From assembly GCA_036674765.1 (NCBI GenBank), contig JARVKI010000087.1:5792-69791 (forward strand): DNA of 64,000 bases, in the 5' to 3' direction. Below, piece after piece: positions 1-9,703 of the stretch. The notes under the pieces are model-generated. The model did not search any database. It saw only the letters and a program-made list of their open reading frames with translations, and was not told the origin of the DNA. Positions within the stretch are counted from its first letter, which is position 1, and each line of letters starts with the position of its first letter. Position numbers and translations under genes: made by a program. Origin of the DNA: Seiridium cupressi. Its lineage: Eukaryota; Ascomycota; Sordariomycetes; Amphisphaeriales; Sporocadaceae.

Positions 1-87
1 TAAATATTTTTATTATAAACATAAATATTTTTATTTAAATTTTATATTTTTTTTTTTTTTTTGCCCCTTAATTTTAAATTTAAAAAA

Positions 88-123
<36 letters not shown>
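1..123. repeat. AT-rich low-complexity tract at the window edge
   Basis: The first 123 bases are almost pure A/T. A roughly 15-base AT motif occurs twice at the start, then comes a long T run, a short GC break (gcccc), and a long A run. The T-run/A-run order could fold as a hairpin. It may be the edge of a mutated repeat lying outside the window. No gene can be supported here. Confidence 0.8.
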
Positions 124-124
<1 letters not shown>

Positions 125-480
125 CCCGCAGGCTGCGAAATAGCCACTCCAAACCTGAAACTCTTCAAGACCGTGGAAAGAGATGAGGCGTCACCTCTAG
201 AGATGTTTGAACGATTAGCGGCTGCTGCCTGAACCAAGTCTACCTCAGGTTTACGTAGCTGAAGGTGGGTATGCCGCGTAGGACGTTCAACCACGTATGC
301 ATCCCTGGTTTGTACACATGTAGAAACATTTTAGCACGGTGTGCCCATGACGGTATGCAAAGGTACCATGAATTTCGATATGAGCCCCAGGCTTCACTGA
401 TGTTGTTGGGAAGAGTGTATTGTGACTATACAAAATCATACATGAGGCGTATATTGCTGCGCCCTCTCGATTCATGTGCT
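124..480. other. 3' flank of SFT2, no gene seen
   Basis: This stretch lies downstream of the minus-strand SFT2 stop codon. It has normal base composition and probably includes the SFT2 3'UTR. Short open frames on both strands overlap one another and show no recognisable protein. Confidence 0.5.
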
Positions 481-1695
481 TTAACCACTCACCCAGGCAG
501 CAGCTCGTCGGGCACCGAAGGTGGTGGCAAGCCGCAGGCCGCTTGAACCCATGGGGAAGTAGCTGACAAGATACCACAGAAGACATGCCAGTTGTACAAT
601 AGCGGAAAGCAAAGTCAGAACAGTATTTTGAAGCTGCAGGGATGATCAGTAATGAGGCTCCGAGAATATCGTAGCCTTGAAGGCGTTTGACTCACACCGA
701 GGGAGAAGTATATTGTCATGAAGATGGAGCCAAAGTAGGCTGCAGTGAATGGGAGTCGGTTGCCGGAGAGGAGGTGCTGGACGTAGGCCATCGGCCCCAT
801 CATGGCAGCCCATGAGCACAGAAACAACACGGAACCAAATGACCATCTGCGGGAACGAGGGGTTAGTAACACAGACGTAGCAAGCTGTTTTTGGGTGAAC
901 GAAGGAACGGAGTGACGTTGAGTAGACCATCAAACTCTCGCGGGAGCCATCTCCATCTAGTCGATCACCCGTGGTGAATGCAAGATTGAGTGCATATGCA
1001 CAGCGGCTCGTTGCATAAGGTAACATGATGGCTTCAGCCAATTTGTTGCTTGATCCAGTCGGGCGCTCGTCCGGGAGACCACATGTACAAGGAAAGCAGG
1101 GATCGGATAGGGCACGGGGCGGGAGATCTCCAGGCACTCACAAGATGGCAAACTTTCGAGGCTTTGCTATCAGGATAGGCCACAGGGCGAAGCAGAGGAC
1201 GAAGCAGGCGGCAGCGGCGATGTTGCAACCACCGAATATCAGGAGACGGTCCCAACGGCTCACTGTATGATAAGATCGAGATCTCTGGTCAGCCCGGTAT
1301 CTCGAATGGGGATTTCAAAATGCCCATGTGCAAAAATAGGACACGAGGTGCAGTAGTGAGTCTAGCTGCGGCAGTCACACATGGGTCTCGAAGCACCAGT
1401 GCAGGGCGAAGCGGAAGGGGCGGCGGGATGGGAGTGGAAAAGCTGGAGAAGAGCGTGGAATGTATCACTCACATGCGAACCATCCTTCTTCTTCCTCGCG
1501 ACGACTGGGAGCTGGCAGAGGTGCGCCGGCACCCTCAGTGGTGGGCAGACGAACATATCCACGGTCGCCGAAGGGGTTCAGCGACTTGATGGAGGATAGC
1601 AAGCCTGACTGTTGATTCGTATTGACAGGTATGTCCGGGTCACGACGAGACCAGCCCAGCGAGTTCATCGACTCTCGGAACGACGCCGACGCCAT
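481..1695 (-). CDS. SFT2: Sft2/Got1-family vesicle transport protein
   Basis: Tetraspanning membrane protein of the Sft2 family, which in yeast supports fusion of endosome-derived vesicles with the late Golgi. Four exons join in phase: 1695-1473, 1262-1142, 846-696 and 633-481, giving about 215 residues, a usual length for the family. The N-terminus has the conserved run SLNPFGDRGYVRLPTT and a REEEEGWF motif before the first membrane segment (SRWDRLLIFGGCNIAAAACF). The third exon carries the signature LLSGNRLPFTAAYFGS. The last exon holds the final hydrophobic helix and YFPMGSSGLRLA. All three introns have gtgagt donors. The start is the only Met giving the conserved N-terminus. The product is clear; the exact C-terminal tail (ARRAAAWVSG) is read from one exon and slightly less sure. 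Confidence 0.93.
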
Positions 1696-3273
1696 CGTGC
1701 GTGTCTGGTTGGGTGTAGTCGTATATTCTCCCGAGAGAGATGATGTCCCAGCTCTTCCTTGATTTGTTATCTCTTAGTCGCAGCGCTACGCGACCTCGGC
1801 GGTGCTTCAGGCGTGATTTCGCGTCTTGATATGGGGATGGCTTTGGCAGGGAGGTTTAAGGTCGCAATCGATGCCCACCCGGGTGTGTCCGATGACCCTC
1901 CTTTTTGAGGAAGTTGGCAGGTAGTGAGGCTATGGATGATGGAAGAGAAGGATCGTCGTCGGGTTAGGGGGGTGTGTGGGGTCGGATCGTGGCAGGTGCG
2001 CGCGCGTTGACTGGCTGCCGTCACCTAAGCCTCGTGCTAATGGTGCCGTCGGCGAATCTGAATGCCGTGAGGGACGATCCCCTCGGCAAGCTCTATCCTT
2101 CGTCCTGCACCAACACTTGGAGTAAAATACCCTTGGAGGTGGGTACTAGCAGTTCAACTGCTAATACATGACACCCACTACAGCTCTGGCGTCGAGATAT
2201 TGGGATAGGGAGTATCGCCGACTTTGAAATGCGTGTGTTCTTTCTGGCTGATCAGCGACACATGATCAGTCCACACAGAGTTGGTGTGGTAAGGGGAGCG
2301 ACTGGTCTGAGAGCAGAGGTACTCCCCCGCAGCCAACCTATATCCTTTGCTGATACAGTGGTGATGTGACCGTCATCTAAACAGAGGAAAGTGTGGCGGG
2401 GAACAATTGTATGATGTTGACCGAGGCCCTTGGCTGAATCCTGAGACGACTCAGCTCACCAGCGCCCGCTGTGCGTGGCTTTTATGAGGCTCAATTTATT
2501 TAGAGTCAATACGGCGGCCGCGTGGCAACTATTGGTGGCAGCCTGGGGGATGCATCGCGGCCTGTTCGAGGTGTACGCAAGCTCCAAATCTGTCGCGATG
2601 GACTGTTACCATGTGAACAAGTCGGACAACAACCTCCGTCATCGTGCTCTGCTCGATCAACTTCATGAACTGCTCGTATCTAGGCTAGTTTGCGGTCCAC
2701 CCACACTTGCAGCTGGGTAGGGTGTCAACTTGAACACAGTATGCTCCGTTTGGATACAACAGCGGCTGGCTCGGCTGTCATCTCCATGACCCTGCGTCGC
2801 TCTAGTAGAAGAATAGCCACAATGTTGAAACCAAGTTCATATGGAAGAGCCTGGAGCACACAGATGCATGACTCCTGTATTCCCTTCCCATCTATCAAGT
2901 TATGGAGCCCATGATACGCACCGTGCCGAGCGGGCGCTATCGAACCTTGCACGTCCGAGCCCGAACTGTTGGAGATGCCAAGTCGCTACCCTGATTGGCC
3001 GTGACATCCTGGTTGCATTTCATGCAGGTGGCCCTATGTATGGATCGTCGCCAGCATGTGTTCGGCAGTCGTCTCGTCAAGCATGCTCCGAAACCCTTCG
3101 ACGTACGTCGATCTGGGGAAACGAATCCAGAGGAGCCGAGTGGCCATTCCCTTCTCGTTTATCCACGCCGAAGATACGCTTATCTGAACATTCCGCCTGC
3201 TCATCATGACGAACGGATGACTGATTGTATTGGGTTACATTCTTGGATGGGTGCCGCTGCTGTATCGGGTCAA
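1696..3273. other. Intergenic, no gene seen
   Basis: Upstream side of SFT2. Open frames here are short, overlap on both strands and match nothing I recognise. The first 300 bases probably hold the SFT2 promoter and leader. Confidence 0.5.
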
Positions 3274-3357
3274 TAGAGTCGATAGAGTCGATAGAGTCGA
3301 TAGAGTCGATAGAGTCGATAGAGTCGATAGAGTCGATAGAGTCGATAGAGTCGATAG
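3274..3357. repeat. 9-bp tandem repeat, about 9.3 copies
   Basis: The unit tagagtcga is repeated without visible error about 9.3 times. Because the period is a multiple of three it leaves a frame open (repeated Glu-Ser-Ile on the plus strand), so the short open frame across it is a by-product and not evidence of coding. It sits in gene-free DNA. The array has no spacers, so it is a minisatellite and not a CRISPR. Confidence 0.95.
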
Positions 3358-6300
3358 CTTCTAGTCTTAAACCTCTAGTGGGACGGAACCTTGATAAGAA
3401 CAGCTTAGAACAAATCCCTTCTATGACTCTCGGGTCGCTGTGAGGTCTGGCGTGGTAAGACTGCCCTTTTCAGGCGTCAAGAACGTTTAATCATTTATTT
3501 CGTCCGCATCTCATCTAATGGGGAAGAATTATGGATATGTGTGGCTGGTCGTCAGCACCAAAGATGAGACTAGCATCAACCCTGTGCTAGCTGACGAGAG
3601 TTGAGGAACTGGCTCTGCTGTGAAAAACCTCCCAAAATACAGGCTTGCCTGGACGGAACCGCAATCGCATGAGTCAGAGGGCAAGAGGCTTGGTGGAGAC
3701 TTGGGCATTTCCAAGGTTGCCTTGCAACCATTAGGTATTCTTATCAATCAGTCTTGCAAGAATCCCATATTCGCCATGTATTTTCCCATAAACTGTTTTT
3801 ACACTAGCCGGATGCGGCGCAGGTGTGGCATGTGTCTCACCTAGGTAGGGTAGCTGACTTTCAACCGCGTCACGCGTTTTGGTGTAGTGCCCTCCTCCTC
3901 GTCCTTGCCATCCGGAAATGTCCTATGTTGTACAGACCTCAGCGAGGGCGGGAACCAGGCGCATAGGGCAAAGGCGACGAAAATGGTCCGGTGAGAGAGG
4001 TACAACCTCCATACCACACCATCAGGACCAGGGAATTCCAAATGTGGATTTCTTTGCTTGGTTAGCAGTCATAAGACGTACTAGGTCGAGCGCGGATGGC
4101 TGTAGTTGACGAGCTCCAACGTAAACCCGAGTTTTGGGGGTGCCAACCCGTATTCTTGGCTGTGCAAAGGAATGAATATAAAAAGCTGGTACAGGTACTA
4201 TCGCCCCTGCGATACCTTACCCATCGAACGAACTTTTTTTTGGATCTTAAGCATCGTGCAAGTCTCAGCGATTCCTCCAAGCCACTCTTCCTCGAGCCCT
4301 CATTCGAACAGTCAGCATCCCTGGAGGCGCATCGGATATAAACTACATCTTCCTGCATGCGCGGCTTGCAAATAAAGAACCACCCATACAGACTGATCGA
4401 GCAACAAGACCGAGCTATTCTCATAGGGACAACGGGAAATCACTCCGGCCTCAGTGCTCTGTTCAAGACTTACAACTATTACATGGACCAAAGAGCCTGC
4501 CTCGGCTGGGATATCACAGACTTCTTCTTCAAGACGTGACGTCCTTTGAAGTCCAGTCAAAATACTTGGAAACGATCCTGGCCAAACGTGCAACACGGCT
4601 GAACTCTATTACCACTGGCGTTCCACATCGACCCTCATCGGGACGGTCTACGGCAGAAGTGGCAGCACCCGGCAATCCATACCTCAGACAAAGCTGGCGG
4701 CGCCTAGAGCCAACGACTGCAGCGGCCCGACATCGCCTCTAAGCGAATCGACCGACCATCGGACACCACAAGCGCCTGACATCTTAGCATAGTCGATCGT
4801 ACGCCAAGAAGGACGTGCATCACACCAATACAACCCACAGTTCAAGCACGAGTCGGGGAGGTTTGACCCTCACTCACTCACAAACGGGCCCATCTCCAGG
4901 GCTCTCCCGCCGGGCGGACCATAGTCGGAACTGCGGAAGGACACAAGCTGCTGCATTGCATATATCCTGCGTGCCGCGCAGTGCTGCACCGCAACCCACA
5001 ACCAACACCCGGTTGGACATTTAGGGTTGAAAAGGCCTTGGAAGCTTTCCATTATCGAAAGCCTCCAGCGGTCTAAAGAGTGGGTTGAGCGTCGGGCCTA
5101 GCTGGGATCGTGCCCGCTCTGCCCCTCCATACACCACACCCCTGGGGGAAGGTACTGGGGTACTTTGCTCCCTCGGCCGTCTACAAGGGCCTTGATCCTC
5201 ACAAGCTGCAGCGAGCTGCGGCCAATCAAGGCGCCATATCACTGCTTCGGCTTCCCCAAATCGATTTCAAGGGTCGCGAGCCAACCACGATAACCTTGTT
5301 CCCGTCAAATCACCTCGACCGCCTCTGACTGACAGGTCTCACCGCGACTTTGGAAGCTGCGAAGGCATTACTCGACGGCATCCGACGCAAATCCTACATA
5401 TCTGGGCTCTCAACGGCTGCGAACCTCGGCGCCAGTTTCCCTTGCGACTGATCGCATCTTGTCCCTGGAGCCTCTCCGGTCTTCTGAGGAACCTCGGCCG
5501 CGCAGGTGAGTGACACTCTGGCCTAAATCGGGCTTTCGGTGACCAGTCACAAATCGTCGAAAGGCAGCCATCTAATATCCGATAAGCCCTCTCAGCTCCT
5601 GTCAGCCAAACCAAACCCACCTCTGCTCCCACGACTCTGGGGCGGAAACCCGGAAAGAAGCTCATAGAGTCCTCGCGCTCGATTCAAGCAAGTCACTCCA
5701 ACTGCGCCTTACCGCAAAGTAAGTCACCGCCTTCCATTTCAACCTGCTTCCTGCGCATCCGCAACGCAACCTCGCTCGTCCCTGCCTTGCCCATCCCTGA
5801 GTCGAGCGCCATCTAAATGGTACCTATCCCACAAGCCTCGACCCGTCGTCTCCAATATTTTCTCCACGACCGCCTCTCCGTCTCCATCTCCCCCATTTCA
5901 TCACTTTCCTCCACCGCCCGCACCATTTCCATCACATCGCCAACCCCGATCAGACAATCACAGCACCCATGCGCCCATCAGCCAATTTCGGGACATCTGC
6001 CGTAGTCGAGTCGTCACCATTTTAGATCTGACCACTCCTCATAGTCACCCTACACCAGAGAAAACGACACATCAATAATCCGTGCAACCATCGGCTTTCA
6101 TTACCTCGCAGCCGAATCAAAGCGCCCGCCGCTGCTACCTGGCCAGTCTCCTAATTTGGCACCGTCTCTTTTTCGCTCTCTGCTCGTACCTTCGTCGGTG
6201 TTTGTCCGACCCCTGAAGAAGTACTCATCTAGACGAACTGAACAATTATCCGGTGTGTCTCAGCGTAAGCCTAGACCGTCGCATAACGAACAGCCACCTT

Positions 6301-6784
6301 ACCGGCGTGCGCCTTCTCCCATACTATACTGCTTTCCTTTCGCTGCCCCCCGCGCATCGATAACACCAGCAGCGATTGTGTTCGGCCAACTTCTCATACT
6401 TCACCGTCGGGCACAAAGCTTTCGGTTGGTTGTGGCAACGATTCCATAGCGAATTACCTCGCATATGCACAGCTATCGCTAGGAGTACCGATTATCACGC
6501 TGAATCAGTCCTTTCGAGTCGGATCCATCGGCCAGCTCTGAGGAACAAACCGAAAGTCAACCACCTCTTTTCTGGTCACCAGCCCAACACCCAAACTCTC
6601 GCGCTCGCACTGAAGAACAGTCTTATACACATCATACTGAGCCTCGTTACTATATACCTTCTTTGCGATCTGAATTTTCGACCTAGCTGCATTGAGAGCT
6701 CTTTGCCAGATCCGTATCCACATCTGCATGGCTTTATAGCTTTTTTGGTGATACCAACAACCGTTTCGCAATTACACACTACAG
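3358..6784. other. Intergenic DNA and long leader of the bHLH gene
   Basis: No protein could be recognised. From about 4.7 kb the plus strand becomes rich in C/T tracts, as is common in promoters and leaders of filamentous fungi, and this continues to the 5'UTR intron at 6785. A long frame at 6376-6942 lies in this leader and does not look coding. TATA-like stretches occur near 4168 and 4337 but lead into no recognisable gene. Confidence 0.45.
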
Positions 6785-6977
6785 GTAAGAGCCTTGAGTT
6801 TTCTCGCTCTGCATGTCACACAAATCTGTTCATTTGCAACCTTGCCCGTGGACAGAGTATGACCGGTATTCCACCAAAAACCACCGGCTGTGGTGGATTC
6901 GAGATGCGGGGCAATGCGCTCCCCCCTCCACATCGCGATTGATTTCTCGGTGCGACATGTACTAACAGCCTCAGCAG
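6785..6977 (+). other. 5'UTR intron of the bHLH gene
   Basis: Donor gtaaga follows ACAG at 6781-6784. A perfect TACTAAC branch point lies at 6960-6966, and the acceptor CAG ends at 6977, eleven bases after the branch box. The intron is 193 bp and ends 79 bases before the chosen ATG. This combination is strong sequence evidence for splicing in the leader, which would also remove upstream ATGs such as the one at about 6858. Confidence 0.75.
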
Positions 6978-7056
6978 GACTCGATCCGACATTCTATACG
7001 CTACACCCGTGTCCCTGACTTCGCTCAACCTATACCGAACAAGTCCGTGGCCCGCC

Positions 7057-8580
7057 ATGTCATATTCGAACTACAACCAATTTGGGGGGAGCCCAAACAT
7101 CAACCCCAACGAATTACACGGCTCGACGTTTTCGAACAACTTCAATGGAGGCACAAATGGCTTTTCCAGCGGTTCCGCCCTTTTCGGCGACGAAGAACTC
7201 CTCGATACACTGAGCAGCCCAACAGAACAGACCCCTACGACCATGCAAGGTCAAGACTTCAATGGTATGAACATGGGCTTTACACAAGATATGTATCCGT
7301 CGCAGATGAACGGCTATTCGAACACACCGGACGGAGATCCGATCCAAAGCCCCTTCGTTCATAGCTATGGTGGCCAGCCCTCATTCCACCAAATCCAAAG
7401 ACCACCCTTCGGGACTTCGCTGCAAACCCCGCTGTCATACTCCGGCTCCCCACATACTGCGAATGAGCCCGAGGGTGATTTCCTCAACGCAAAGCCTCGC
7501 GCTCGCCTGTCCCAAGCACAAGCCCAGGCCATGTCGCGCAAAGCTTCCAACACGAGAAGTCCCTTGACGCCCAGCACGGCGACGGCAATGGCAGGTCTGA
7601 CCGTTGGCTCCCACGAGTCCCCGGGATTTGGTGCACAGCCTATCAGAGCGCCCACCACCCACCAGGAGAAATCGCCTTCGAATCAGTGGATGGCAACCCC
7701 CAAGAGCCTGTCGTCTTTCCCTGGATCCGGCCTTTCCTCTCCTATGCAGAATGGGTATGCCCACCCGCACTTGGCCGGGATGATGCAAAACACCGGCCAG
7801 TCTCTGCCCGCAAGGATGGGTGGCCCTGCAGCAACTGTCAAGTCGCAAGATGACAAGAGAAGGCGTAGACGTGAATCGCACAATGCCGTCGAGCGACGCA
7901 GGAGAGACAACATCAACGAGAGGATTCAGGACCTTGCCACGCTGGTCCCAGGGCACCGACTTGACGACGAGAAGATCAAGAAGCTGCTCACCAACGGTAC
8001 GCCACTGTCTCCAACGCTGACGGGCCTTTCCCACCCCGACCAGGCCACTTCAGCTCTTGCTGGACCTGGGGCAAAACGTGCTACTGGCGCTGGCAATATC
8101 ACAACCGGTCTTCCTATGGATGACAAAGACAAGGGCCCAAACAAGGGTGATATATTGCAGGGCGCCGTCGGTTGGACCCGCGATCTGATGTGGATGCTAC
8201 ATCTCAAGATCCAGCAGCAGGAAGAACTGGTCAACTCCATCACCGAACTGGGCGGTCATGTGCCATTTGAAATGACCGAAGATGAGAAGCGCATGCAGAC
8301 CGAGTTGATGGAGGTCATGTCAGCCATGGCATCCAAGCCCGGGAAGATCGAGCCTCTTTCGTACACGCGCAGTGATGGATCGGGGCTCAGAGTTCCACAT
8401 CACACTGATTACAAGGGCGAGCCTCTGAACGGCAACAGCTCGATTGACGCCATTTCCATCAGTCCAGATGATCCGAGCCCCGGGGACCTTGACGCGGAAC
8501 TCGCCAGCACCGACCACTTCTGGGGTGACCCTGATGACGTCAAGGAGGAAGACGAGTATACTATGGACATGGTCATGTGA
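7057..8580 (+). CDS. bHLH transcription factor with an extended loop (RTG3/USF-like)
   Basis: Nuclear DNA-binding protein of 507 residues in one exon. The first 260 residues are Ser/Pro/Gln/Asn-rich and probably disordered or activating. At about residues 265-290 lies the basic region and helix 1 (RRRRRESHNAVERRRRDNIN), with the H-E-R pattern expected for E-box (CANNTG) binding. Helix 2 (KGDILQGAVGWTRDL) follows only after a loop of about 60 residues containing TPLSPTLT, and a leucine-rich helix (MLHLKIQQQEEL) continues it. The tail is acidic. The ATG at 7057 (cccgccATGt) is chosen because the same frame further upstream opens only with a non-ATG codon. A 5'UTR intron lies just upstream. Which yeast factor it corresponds to (Rtg3 or another) cannot be settled here. 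Confidence 0.88.
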   Translation: MSYSNYNQFGGSPNINPNELHGSTFSNNFNGGTNGFSSGSALFGDEELLDTLSSPTEQTPTTMQGQDFNGMNMGFTQDMYPSQMNGYSNTPDGDPIQSPFVHSYGGQPSFHQIQRPPFGTSLQTPLSYSGSPHTANEPEGDFLNAKPRARLSQAQAQAMSRKASNTRSPLTPSTATAMAGLTVGSHESPGFGAQPIRAPTTHQEKSPSNQWMATPKSLSSFPGSGLSSPMQNGYAHPHLAGMMQNTGQSLPARMGGPAATVKSQDDKRRRRRESHNAVERRRRDNINERIQDLATLVPGHRLDDEKIKKLLTNGTPLSPTLTGLSHPDQATSALAGPGAKRATGAGNITTGLPMDDKDKGPNKGDILQGAVGWTRDLMWMLHLKIQQQEELVNSITELGGHVPFEMTEDEKRMQTELMEVMSAMASKPGKIEPLSYTRSDGSGLRVPHHTDYKGEPLNGNSSIDAISISPDDPSPGDLDAELASTDHFWGDPDDVKEEDEYTMDMVM

Positions 8581-9703
8581 GCCGATGCAGACTTGTTAGC
8601 CCTCTTTCCTTGTGCGCACCCTACAGTTTCGCCTCTTTCCCTCAACTTCGACGGACATTCACCGAGGATGGTGATTTTCTTATACTACATATTGGTGCAT
8701 GTCATGGAAGACTTGTTGCATCAGGGTTGCATCAGATGGTCGTTAGGAGTGAACGGGCGTTTTCTCCAGTGGACGGATGGATTGATAGCTTTTCCTTTTA
8801 TACCTACCTGACCGATGGCTCGTCATCTGGTCTCGGAGTGGTTCCTTGCTTTCCTTGTTGTCTTTGTCGTTCTCTGCTCGCGGGATGGGGGTTTATCGTT
8901 ATTTTTTTGATTTACAACATGATACCTGAGAGCCATAGGATGGAGTTTGATAGGGCATTTGCTTTCTTCGTCATTTTGAGCGTCGCTTTTGTTTTCGGTT
9001 TCATGTTCATCAAGGGAAGCATCAGTGGAGCATACTGTAGCCCCGTCCACGGACCTGGCATTATTTAATTGTATCCAGTTTACATCCATCAGGCTGGCAG
9101 AATAGCAACTTAACAATGCTATATACATATCGCTGAAAGCCATCAACTTGAGAATTCAACATATTCCAATTACATAGAGGCCTGGCTTGAGAATCAGGGA
9201 AGAAAAAGAGATAACTAGTGCTCACTCTCCAATCTCTCTAGAATAGATCCAAACGATGTTGGAATAGGTAACATAGGTACCATATCTACATAGTAATGTA
9301 AGACTTACACGCTTGGGTCTAGCTAGCGCTAATGTAGTGTAAGGTAGTTAGCGCTCGCCGTTGGAAGGTGCACCGTGCGCAGATGCGTTGGATGTCTACG
9401 TTCAAATACAGGCACTTTAATCCATGACTTGCTCCGACCTCTACTTCTCATTGCAAGCCACTCGAATCGGGACGATTACCACGAGCAGGAGACCATGCGA
9501 CTCTGAGGAATTGCACACCCATCATCCTTAGCGTATGGGCTACCGCGGGCGGGGTTGAATCGGTGCATGAGCAGCGAGCCCCGTGATGCTGCAACTTACA
9601 ATCCGGTGGAAAAGCTTTGGGACGAAACATCACATGAGTCAAGTCTCTTCAACCAAAAGGATCGGGAAACTCGTTGAACGCGACCATACATGGAACTGCA
9701 GAG
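8581..9703. other. bHLH 3' flank and NPR3 promoter region
   Basis: No gene seen. The frame running on from the bHLH stop to about 9068 is T-rich and biased towards Phe/Cys/Ser, as expected of 3'UTR. The 9.1-9.7 kb part should hold the NPR3 promoter. Confidence 0.5.

Noticed and set aside
646..1137. 163-codon minus-strand frame overlapping SFT2
   Set aside because: It is a shadow frame that runs through SFT2 exon 3 and two introns; the Sft2 signature lies in another frame.
3274..3357. Possible CRISPR or coding repeat
   Set aside because: The 9-bp units are contiguous without spacers, and the open frame through them follows only from the period being a multiple of three.
6376..6942. 188-codon plus-strand frame before the bHLH gene
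   Set aside because: It crosses a well-supported 5'UTR intron and has no family resemblance; typical leader sequence.
8577..9068. 163-codon frame after the bHLH stop codon
   Set aside because: T-rich 3'UTR composition, no domain and no relation to the bHLH family.
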